The translations under genes were made by a program, and so were the position numbers. The notes under the pieces were generated by a model that saw only the letters and a program-made list of their open reading frames with translations, was not told the origin of the DNA and made no database searches. DNA of 13,105 bases. It comes from Geopsychrobacter sp. (GTDB lineage: Bacteria; Desulfobacterota; Desulfuromonadia; Desulfuromonadales; Geopsychrobacteraceae). Of this stretch, positions 7,525-13,105 are shown piece by piece. Positions within the stretch are counted from its first letter, which is position 1. The number at the start of each line of letters is the position of its first letter. The DNA is taken from assembly GCA_021647445.1 (NCBI GenBank), contig JAKIUS010000007.1, positions 1-13,105 on the forward strand, read 5' to 3'.

Positions 7525-7631
7525 GATGGGTTCACACCCCCCATATCAAGGGACGCATTCACCCATCCATGGGGCTTGATGTCGCCATTCCTGGCGACAA
7601 ACACCCTTGCTATGGGGGTCGCGAACCCATC
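7525..7631. repeat. 107-nt interrupted palindrome (probable dispersed repetitive element)
   Basis: This fills most of the 212-nt gene-free spacer 7480-7691. Arms 7525-7552 and 7604-7631 are 28 nt each and complementary at 24 positions: GATGGGTTC / GAACCCATC, CCCCCATA / TATGGGGG, CAAGGG / CCCTTG. Inside lie a small potential hairpin CCCA-TCCA-TGGG (7562-7573) and a perfect 7-bp hairpin TGTCGCC-ATTCCT-GGCGACA (7580-7599), so the strand can fold as a three-way junction. Two of the four arm mismatches are A/C on the + strand, which become G-U wobbles in RNA of the - strand; this hints that the - strand is the folded form. No T-run follows, so a classical terminator is unlikely. That it is a multicopy genomic repeat is inference. 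Confidence 0.75.
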
Positions 7632-7641
7632 TCGAAAGAGG

Positions 7642-7669
7642 TTGAATAGTGACCGTGATTTAGTATCCT
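7642..7669 (+). promoter_or_regulatory. Candidate sigma-70-like promoter for ftsE
   Basis: TTGAAT (7642-7647) and TATCCT (7664-7669) are separated by 16 bases and lie 23 bases before the ftsE start. The match is partial and was chosen because the preceding palindrome separates this module from the secretion operon. It may be coincidence. Confidence 0.25.
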
Positions 7670-7691
7670 TTTGACCCTGTAGGTTTATTCC

Positions 7692-8357
7692 ATGATTCAA
7701 CTATTCAACGTCACTAAAGCATACGGCAAAGAGAGTGTCGCTTTGCGGGAGATGTCGGTACATATCGAAAAGGGTGAGTTTACTTACGTGACCGGGCCTT
7801 CAGGTGCGGGTAAGACAACCTTCTTAAGTATGCTTTACGGTGCTTCACGACCAACCCGTGGTCAGATCTTGATCGATGGGATAAATATAACGCGCATGGC
7901 CAGACGGCAAATTCCTTTTTTGCGCAGGAAAATCGGGGTTGTTTTCCAGGATTTTAAGCTGTTGAACAGCCGCAGCGTCTATGAAAATGTCGCTTTTGCC
8001 CTGGAAGCTCAGGGCAAGAAACGCTATGAAGTCAGTAAGAAAGTCTACCAGGCTCTAAAAGAGGTCGGACTCGAACATCGTCTGCAAAGGCGGCCCATCG
8101 AGCTTTCTGGCGGTGAACAGCAGCGGATCGCGATTGCGCGTGCTCTGGTCGTCGATCCATTGATTCTGCTGGCCGACGAACCGAGCGGGAATCTTGATCT
8201 GGAAGTTACGCTTGAGATTATGGAATTGTTCAAACGTGCCAATGCGCGGGGGACAACGGTTTTGTTGGCGACCCATGATAACAGTCTCTATCAGCGATTC
8301 CCTAAAAGGGTTCTTGGTCTTGAAGCTGGTCGTCTTGTTATGGATCATCAGCCTTAG
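7692..8357 (+). CDS. ftsE: Cell division ATP-binding protein FtsE
   Basis: ABC-type ATPase of 221 residues that partners FtsX at the divisome. Its ATP cycle drives a conformational change that activates periplasmic peptidoglycan hydrolases rather than moving a substrate. Seen: Walker A GPSGAGKTT (35-43), Q-loop VVFQDFKLL (Q86), signature LSGGEQQ (138-144), Walker B LILLADE (157-163) followed by PSGNLD, and H-loop ATHD (H195). Length and the FQDFKLL and PSGNLD segments are typical of FtsE rather than of LolD-type ATPases. Start: ATG 7692, with only a weak AGG (7681-7683) upstream. It is followed by ftsX after an 82-nt gap, larger than in most ftsEX operons, where the genes usually overlap or nearly so. 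Confidence 0.95.
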   Translation: MIQLFNVTKAYGKESVALREMSVHIEKGEFTYVTGPSGAGKTTFLSMLYGASRPTRGQILIDGINITRMARRQIPFLRRKIGVVFQDFKLLNSRSVYENVAFALEAQGKKRYEVSKKVYQALKEVGLEHRLQRRPIELSGGEQQRIAIARALVVDPLILLADEPSGNLDLEVTLEIMELFKRANARGTTVLLATHDNSLYQRFPKRVLGLEAGRLVMDHQP

Positions 8358-8362
8358 AGGCC

Positions 8363-8419
8363 GTTCGATGTTTTAGGAACTGTTCGACGTTCCATGTTGA
8401 AAACCACGAACCACGAACC
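8363..8419. repeat. Decayed short tandem repeats in the ftsE-ftsX gap
   Basis: The gap 8358-8439 contains two imperfect copies of GTTCGAYGTT (8363-8372 and 8382-8391) and a 7-nt unit AACCACG repeated 2.6 times (8402-8419). No promoter or terminator is evident. The ftsX ribosome binding site follows immediately. Confidence 0.5.
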
Positions 8420-8439
8420 GCCGTTACGGAGTCTCCGCA

Positions 8440-9336
8440 GTGCTGGAAAAAATTCGTTATTTTATTCGCCGCGCTCTGCGCAATATGCGGCAATGGCCGG
8501 TGCTGTGTAGCGCCGCTATTTTAACCATGGCGGTTGCTCTTGCGACCATGGCGACGTTTTTTCTGGTGGTTCTCAATATTCAGGGACTTGCGACCAATTG
8601 GAGTCAGGAGATACAAGTTGTTGCATACTTTAAAACCCCTCCGCCACGTAACCAAAGAGCAAAGCTGATCCAACAGGTGGAAGCTTTCGTTGATGTTAAT
8701 CAGGTAGTTTTTATCTCGCCAACTGAAGCACTTAAACGATTTTCGACTCGATTGGGAGATGATGCCGGATTACTCGAAGGAGTGAGCCGAACTCTGTTGC
8801 CTGCCTCGTTGGAGATCCGCCTTAAATCGGGATCACACAGTCGAGAAGGGGTCGAACGGGTTGTCGCCGAATTAAAAAAGGATTCTCGGTTCAATGATGT
8901 ACGGTTTGGCCAGGAGTGGCTCGAACGATTCGAAAACTTTGTGAATTTATTGAAGTTTGCTGGCTTGTTCCTCGGCAGTTTATTTTTGTTGGCAGCGCTT
9001 TTTATTGTCTCCAATACGATCAAATTGACCCTCTATGCTCGACGCGATGAACTCGAAATTATGGCTCTGGTCGGAGCAACCAAACGGTTTATCCAGATCC
9101 CCTTTCTTCTCGAAGGCGCCTTGCAGGGTTTTGCCGGTGGGCTGTTGGCACTTGGCTTTCTCTGGTTGTCTTTTAAATTATTGCTTGAGAAGGGATTGCA
9201 TTCTTTTTGGTTGACGCCGGTCGGCTTTGACCCAATTTTTTTAAGTACAGAGCAGCAATTTATGCTGGTTTTCAGTGGTGTTCTCCTCGGCTTATTAGGC
9301 AGCCTTGCGTCTTTGCGTAAGTTTGTACGGCTTTAG
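8440..9336 (+). CDS. ftsX: Cell division membrane protein FtsX
   Basis: Integral inner-membrane partner of FtsE (298 residues). GTG start with an excellent ribosome binding site GGAG (8428-8431), spaced eight bases. Predicted topology: cytoplasmic N-terminus, membrane helix about 21-45, periplasmic domain about 50-168 (the part that contacts EnvC-type activators), then helices about 171-193, 221-248 and 272-293. The segment RRDELEIMALVGATKRFIQIPFLLEGALQG, between helices 2 and 3, is highly characteristic of FtsX (the ELEIM.LVGA...I..PF..EG pattern). The periplasmic part contains ISPTEALKRF, also typical. The stop lies five bases before the envC-like gene. Together with ftsE and the next gene it forms a complete hydrolase-activation module. 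Confidence 0.95.
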   Translation: MLEKIRYFIRRALRNMRQWPVLCSAAILTMAVALATMATFFLVVLNIQGLATNWSQEIQVVAYFKTPPPRNQRAKLIQQVEAFVDVNQVVFISPTEALKRFSTRLGDDAGLLEGVSRTLLPASLEIRLKSGSHSREGVERVVAELKKDSRFNDVRFGQEWLERFENFVNLLKFAGLFLGSLFLLAALFIVSNTIKLTLYARRDELEIMALVGATKRFIQIPFLLEGALQGFAGGLLALGFLWLSFKLLLEKGLHSFWLTPVGFDPIFLSTEQQFMLVFSGVLLGLLGSLASLRKFVRL

Positions 9337-9341
9337 CACCC

Positions 9342-10499
9342 ATGGTTGTTTTGTTGCGGAGTGCATGTGGTTTTTTGTTGCTGGTTTTTATCCCCGTTAT
9401 TCTGTTTGCCGGGGAGCAGCAGGAGAGCAGGGCACGGCTCGAAAAGATCCGCCAACGGATTGAGCGGACCAGCAAGTCTCTTAAGTTTCAGGAGAAGCAG
9501 GAACTCTCATTGCTACGGGACCTGGTAACCCTGCGTACCAGTTTGCAAGAGATAGAACGACGAATAGGTCGCCTTCAAAGAGAGCAGAAAAGTGCCCGAC
9601 ATAAAATTACCGCAGTCAAACGGGAGATCCACTCAGGAAAGCAGGATTTACGCATTCAGGAACACAGGTTGCGAAAACGTTTGATCGCTCTTTATAAAGA
9701 GGGTGATACCGGGGTATTAAAAGTTCTTTTCTCTTCCAATTCACCTATGGAATTAGCCGAACAATATCGTTATCTGTCGCGTATTCTTGAAAATGACAAG
9801 CGGATGATGGCGGCTTTTCAAAAAATTGTACTTCAACAGAAGAAGCGATTGGCAAAATTACAACGGCTTGAAGCTGATCAGCGACAACGTCTCTCCGTAG
9901 AGCAGGACGAACGTCAAGATGCTCGCTCCGCTCGGAAACTCCAAGCGCAATTGCTTACGCGGGTGCGCCGTGATAAAACCAAATTACAGAGTGAATTAAA
10001 GACACTCAAAGATAATGCTCGACGTCTTAAGGCCCTCATTGATAGGTTGAAGTTTCGAAAAACAACAGGAACGGGAACAGGAACTTTTTCCCGTCAAAAA
10101 GGGAAATTGCCCTGGCCCGTAAAAGGGGCATTGCTGGTCGGGTTTGGTAAACAAAGAAGTCCAGAATTCGGCACCCTGTATGAAAGTCACGGTATCGAAA
10201 TAGCGGCGGTCAAGGGGGCCGCAATCAAGGCGGTAGCGGCAGGTAAAGTTGTCTTTGCCGACTGGTTTAAGGGGTATGGAAACCTTTTGATTGTGTCGCA
10301 CGCTGGTGGTTATCATACCCTCTATGCGCAGGCTGATACGCTGTTAAAACAGGTTGGAGATAAGGTTGCCGTTGGTGAGGCTCTCGCTAAATCTGGCATC
10401 CCGGGGGAGCAGGGTATTTATTTCGAAATTCGGCAGAATGGTGCTCCGCTAAACCCCCTTAATTGGTTAAAATCAAGCAGCCGGTCGGACTATCCATGA
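9342..10499 (+). CDS. envC: EnvC-like murein hydrolase activator (coiled coil plus degenerate LytM/M23 domain)
   Basis: Periplasmic protein of 385 residues. Signal peptide 1-23 (hydrophobic LLRSACGFLLLVFIPVILFAG), long charged coiled coils about 25-115 and 150-240, and a C-terminal M23/LytM domain about 275-377 ending in FEIRQNGAPLNPLNWL. The zinc and catalytic positions are not conserved: where active enzymes have HxGxD it has S-H-G-I-E (282-286), YAH is YAQ (Q330), and HFEI is YFEI (Y360). This matches the known EnvC mechanism, in which a non-catalytic LytM domain, controlled by FtsEX through the coiled coil, activates N-acetylmuramoyl-L-alanine amidases. The GYGNLLIVSH and KAVAAGKVVFADWFKGYG segments also resemble EnvC. 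The start is uncertain: ATG 9342 lies five bases after ftsX and lacks a clear ribosome binding site, suggesting coupling. Confidence 0.88.
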   Translation: MVVLLRSACGFLLLVFIPVILFAGEQQESRARLEKIRQRIERTSKSLKFQEKQELSLLRDLVTLRTSLQEIERRIGRLQREQKSARHKITAVKREIHSGKQDLRIQEHRLRKRLIALYKEGDTGVLKVLFSSNSPMELAEQYRYLSRILENDKRMMAAFQKIVLQQKKRLAKLQRLEADQRQRLSVEQDERQDARSARKLQAQLLTRVRRDKTKLQSELKTLKDNARRLKALIDRLKFRKTTGTGTGTFSRQKGKLPWPVKGALLVGFGKQRSPEFGTLYESHGIEIAAVKGAAIKAVAAGKVVFADWFKGYGNLLIVSHAGGYHTLYAQADTLLKQVGDKVAVGEALAKSGIPGEQGIYFEIRQNGAPLNPLNWLKSSSRSDYP

Positions 10500-10508
10500 C
10501 CTGGCTGC
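10477..10508. repeat. Hairpin spanning the envC stop codon
   Basis: GCAGCCGGTC (10477-10486) can pair with GACC-T-GGCTGC (10498-10508), giving a 10-bp stem with one bulged T and an 11-base loop. The stop TGA (10497-10499) lies at the edge of the 3' arm. No T-run follows, so intrinsic termination is doubtful; a 3'-end protecting or processing role is possible. The 10-nt TCAAGCAGCC at 10473-10482 recurs at 10592-10601 within the next palindrome. Confidence 0.45.
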
Positions 10509-10516
10509 AAATCCGT

Positions 10517-10599
10517 CTGCTTGGCCCATATTTCAGCTCCTTTTCGACCAATAGCTACGGCTATTACTCTCAAATGAGCTAAAATCTGACCTCAAGCAG
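10517..10599. repeat. Nested imperfect palindrome with a C(UACG)G hairpin (probable dispersed element)
   Basis: This lies in the 153-nt gene-free spacer 10500-10652. Three nested pairings are visible: CTGCTTG (10517-10523) with CAAGCAG (10593-10599); ATTTCAGCTCCTTT (10530-10543) with 10572-10585, 12 of 14 complementary; and the apical hairpin AATAGC-TACG-GCTATT (10550-10565), where the + strand RNA would carry the very stable UNCG-type tetraloop closed by C-G. No T-run follows. It may be a transcribed structural element or an intergenic repeat copy; which cannot be told from one copy. Confidence 0.65.
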
Positions 10600-10652
10600 C
10601 CAAATTTTCGCTTCAGTTCTGATAGCCCGACAGACTGCTAAATGAGGTATTT

Positions 10653-11978
10653 ATGCCATCCTTGAGAGTTTTATTGCTGACGCTGGTTTTCAGCAGCATG
10701 TTGTTGCCCCAATTTGCCAGTGCTGACCAGCAAACGTCTGATATGGAGAAAAACCAGGATCAAACCTATGAAGAGCTTGAACTCTTTACCGATGTGCTGG
10801 CGATCATTCATCGGAGTTATGTCGAAGAAGTTAATATTCGTGATCTTATTTATGGCGGGATTCGTGGCATGCTGGCGACCCTCGATCCGCATAGCAGTTT
10901 TCTGACTCCCGAGCTCTATGAAGAGATGCAGGCTGACACCCATGGTGAGTTTGGAGGCGTCGGGATTGAGGTGTCACTTGAAAAGGGTGTGTTGTTGGTC
11001 GTTTCACCGATTGAAGGAACCCCTGCCGCGCGTGCCGGGATCAAGGCTCGTGATAAAATTGTACGGATTAATGGCAAAACAACTCAGGATCTCAATTTGA
11101 TGGAGTCGGTCCGCCTGATGCGGGGTGCTGCCGGTGAGACAATCGTTCTTCAAATAAGGCGTAAGGGTACTGATAAACTGCTCGATTTTGAACTGGTCAG
11201 AGAAGTTATTAAGCTCCATAGTGTCAGTGGATATACCCTCGAACCGGGATATGCCTATGCACGTGTCAGTCAATTTCAAGAGAGAACCGCCGAAGAATTA
11301 AGGACTTTACTTTCGAAACTTCGAATCGAAAATCAGGATAATCTCAAGGGGATGATCCTCGATCTCCGCAACAACCCGGGTGGTTTACTTGATCAGGCCG
11401 TTGCCGTCTCCGATCTTTTTCTGGATCAGGGCCTTATTGTCTATACCGAGGGCCGTGATACCTCCAGCCAACTGCGTTTTCAAGCCACGAGCGCTGGGAC
11501 AGAACCTAGGTACCCCTTAGTCCTGTTGATCAATGAAGGCAGCGCCAGCGCTTCAGAAATTGTCGCGGGAGCCCTGCATGATCACAATAGAGGCCTGTTG
11601 CTTGGTGAACAGACTTTTGGCAAAGGGTCGGTGCAAACGATTATCCCGCTGAGTGATCATTCTGGGCTGCGCTTGACCACCGCGCGTTATTTTACCCCGA
11701 GTGGCACGTCAATCCAGGCGCGTGGTATTGCCCCTGATATTGAGGTACCGGCTATCGATTTGCCCGTTGTTCAGAGCAAGGAACACTATCGGGAAAAAGA
11801 TCTTGACCATCACTTTGAGGCGACAACTGTGGATACTAAGCCGACTGAAAATATCCAGTTGAAACCCCGGGATCGGGGTGATTTTCAATTGATGCGTGCT
11901 CTTGATCTGCTGAAGGGGATCGATTACTTTAATCGCCCGACCTCTGCACCGGTTGAAAATAGTTCATCGGCTCAATAA
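10653..11978 (+). CDS. ctpA: C-terminal processing protease CtpA (S41 family)
   Basis: Periplasmic serine protease of 441 residues that trims or degrades envelope proteins; in several bacteria family members control peptidoglycan hydrolases. Signal peptide about 1-24 (ending FASA), N-terminal helical region with YVEEVNIRDLIYGGIRGML and LDPHSSFL, PDZ domain about 98-172 (GGVGIEVSLEKGVLLVVSPI, PAARAGIKARDKIVRING), and S41 core about 195-365. The Ser/Lys dyad is identified by the motif EGSASASEI (catalytic Ser299) and TFGKGS (Lys324), 25 residues apart as in characterised members. LDLRNNPGG and RYFTPSG....RGI.PD are also family hallmarks. The C-terminal 75 residues are polar. Start: ATG 10653 with TGAGGT five bases upstream. 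It lies in the same direction as the EnvC-like gene but behind a 153-nt structured spacer, so it may have its own transcript. Confidence 0.96.
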   Translation: MPSLRVLLLTLVFSSMLLPQFASADQQTSDMEKNQDQTYEELELFTDVLAIIHRSYVEEVNIRDLIYGGIRGMLATLDPHSSFLTPELYEEMQADTHGEFGGVGIEVSLEKGVLLVVSPIEGTPAARAGIKARDKIVRINGKTTQDLNLMESVRLMRGAAGETIVLQIRRKGTDKLLDFELVREVIKLHSVSGYTLEPGYAYARVSQFQERTAEELRTLLSKLRIENQDNLKGMILDLRNNPGGLLDQAVAVSDLFLDQGLIVYTEGRDTSSQLRFQATSAGTEPRYPLVLLINEGSASASEIVAGALHDHNRGLLLGEQTFGKGSVQTIIPLSDHSGLRLTTARYFTPSGTSIQARGIAPDIEVPAIDLPVVQSKEHYREKDLDHHFEATTVDTKPTENIQLKPRDRGDFQLMRALDLLKGIDYFNRPTSAPVENSSSAQ

Positions 11979-12027
11979 TATTTTATCTGGAGAGGGTTTA
12001 GACTCCCCATCTTTATAAGCAGGATTT

Positions 12028-13105
12028 ATGGCCCGTAAAAAACAATCGAGCAAGTCGACTCCGAAAAAAAAATCCACCGTGAAAAAAACGGGATTGAAGG
12101 GGGCAGTTATTGCCCTGGTCAGTGGTACCCTGGTGCTGGTTGCGTTGATTGTCTATTTTAGTATGCAGGGACAACCTCCCGTCAAACAGCAGTCGACCTT
12201 GCGTAAAATAAGTATCTCCACCTATGCGGATGTGAGCCGCCTGGTCGAAGATGAACTGCTCTCCAGCGAACATTCTTCAGGCTGGCAACGGCTTGAGTCC
12301 GGTGGCCTGGTGCGTTTGCAGATGTATGGAGATTACCCGGAATCATTGCGCTTAATGGAGCTTGCAACACGTATCGCTCTGACCGATAGTCCCGCCCAAC
12401 TTGATCTTGCCCCGCGTAAAGGTTTGGTGAGGGTTTATTGGCTGGGGGAGTTACGCATGGAATTGCATTATAAGGCTCCTGAAAAATTGAGCAGTCAACG
12501 CCCGAAAATAGCGATTATCATGGATGATATGGGGCGCAGTCTTAGAGATTTTGATGAACTGATGGCCCTTGGACTACCAGTAACTCCAGCTATTTTACCG
12601 CAAACCTCTTTTGCCACCCGTGGGGCAAGAGTATTAAAAGAGAATGATCATGAATATATGATCCATCTACCGATGGAACCAAAAAAATATCCAGCGATCA
12701 GTCCTGGTCCCAATGCCTTATTGCTTGATCTGAGTCGGGATGAGTTGCAGTCGCGAGTCGCGCAATATTTCCAAAAGGTTCCAGGTGCGGTGGGAGGAAA
12801 TAATCACATGGGGTCCCGTTTTACCGAAAATCGTCCCGCAATGCGTGCGGTGCTGGAGGGGTTGAAAACGGCGGGGCTCTTTTTTGTCGATAGTCGGACC
12901 ATTGGCGATTCCGTCGCCTTTGATGAAGCGCGGCGCATGGGATTGGAAACGGCGCAACGGGATATTTTTCTCGATAATCAGGAAAACACGACCTATATCG
13001 GTCGGCAATTGCGTAAAATGGTCAAGATCGCAGAAGAGAAGGGGACGGCGATCGCCATCTGTCACCCTTATCCGCAGACCTTCGCCGCGTTGCGTGAGAA
13101 TCATG
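12028..13105 (+). CDS. yibQ: Divergent polysaccharide deacetylase, YibQ-like (3' end outside window)
   Basis: Open frame from ATG 12028 (AGGA at 12021-12024) to the right edge, 359 residues seen. Layout: Lys-rich cytoplasmic N-terminus (1-23) with long A-runs in the DNA, membrane helix about 24-46, a linker domain about 55-150, and a divergent polysaccharide deacetylase domain from about 159. Family motifs: IAIIMDDMG (Asp166-Asp167), YMIHLPMEP (His213), GGNNHMGSRFT (His260), LFFVDSRT (Asp288), and GTAIAICHPYP (His346). The fold is the NodB-type barrel, and the conserved Asp/His residues suggest a metal site, but the substrate is unknown. A yibQ homologue lies directly after envC in E. coli; here ctpA sits between, so the neighbourhood supports an envelope role. 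The membrane anchor suggests a periplasmic catalytic domain. The 49-nt gap before it shows no terminator. Confidence 0.9.
   Translation, partial: MARKKQSSKSTPKKKSTVKKTGLKGAVIALVSGTLVLVALIVYFSMQGQPPVKQQSTLRKISISTYADVSRLVEDELLSSEHSSGWQRLESGGLVRLQMYGDYPESLRLMELATRIALTDSPAQLDLAPRKGLVRVYWLGELRMELHYKAPEKLSSQRPKIAIIMDDMGRSLRDFDELMALGLPVTPAILPQTSFATRGARVLKENDHEYMIHLPMEPKKYPAISPGPNALLLDLSRDELQSRVAQYFQKVPGAVGGNNHMGSRFTENRPAMRAVLEGLKTAGLFFVDSRTIGDSVAFDEARRMGLETAQRDIFLDNQENTTYIGRQLRKMVKIAEEKGTAIAICHPYPQTFAALRENH

Noticed and set aside
7580..7599. TGTCGCC/GGCGACA hairpin as a Rho-independent terminator
   Set aside because: Followed by AACACCC rather than a T-run, and embedded in a larger palindrome.
7518..7700. 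60-residue - strand ORF across the 7525-7631 palindrome
   Set aside because: Its coding sequence is mostly the inverted repeat itself, it has no convincing ribosome binding site, and it overlaps the ftsE start; treated as a by-product of the repeat.
8402..8419. CRISPR-like repeats in the ftsE-ftsX gap
   Set aside because: The unit is 7 nt, tandem and without spacers.
11989..12017. Terminator between ctpA and the deacetylase gene
   Set aside because: Only a 4-bp GGAG/CTCC stem with a 10-base or larger loop and no T-run.

Overview
The window is chromosomal DNA from a Gram-negative bacterium, most likely a deltaproteobacterium of the Desulfuromonadales/Geobacter type. I infer this from two things: the mixed PilMNOP/secretin/GspG cluster resembles the atypical type II secretion (Oxp) locus known from Geobacter sulfurreducens, and the coding sequences have roughly balanced base composition. 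No sequence search was possible. Every gene reads on the + strand.

Region 1 (1-7479) is a secretion/pseudopilus operon. It runs GspE-type ATPase (5' end outside the window), PilM-like actin-fold protein, PilN, PilO, a PilP/GspC-like proline-rich inner-membrane protein, a large TPR-secretin-cohesin protein with a lipobox, and two GspG-like pseudopilins. Most junctions are ATGA or TGATG overlaps, so translation is probably coupled. The ATPase would power pseudopilus assembly, PilM/N/O/P would form the inner-membrane platform and periplasmic link, and the secretin would be the outer-membrane gate. The first pseudopilin has an in-frame TAA in the middle of an otherwise intact reading frame. The second has Ala instead of Gly before the prepilin-peptidase site.

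Region 2 (7480-7691) is a gene-free spacer holding a 107-nt interrupted palindrome, 28-nt arms around a small inner hairpin, which looks like a dispersed repetitive element.

Region 3 (7692-10499) is a cell-division module: FtsE, FtsX and an EnvC-like coiled-coil/LytM protein whose catalytic metal-site residues are replaced. This fits an ATP-driven system that activates peptidoglycan amidases during daughter-cell separation. The ftsE-ftsX gap holds decayed short tandem repeats.

Region 4 (10500-13105) starts with a second palindromic spacer carrying a C(UACG)G hairpin. It is followed by a CtpA-type S41 periplasmic protease and a membrane-anchored divergent polysaccharide deacetylase (YibQ-like), cut by the right edge. 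The order envC, ctpA, yibQ-like suggests an envelope/cell-wall maintenance neighbourhood.

Most of the window is recognisable housekeeping and secretion machinery. I saw no CRISPR array, tRNA, rRNA, transposase or phage gene. The most unusual items are the broken pseudopilin, the cohesin-tailed lipid-anchored secretin and the two palindromic intergenic elements.
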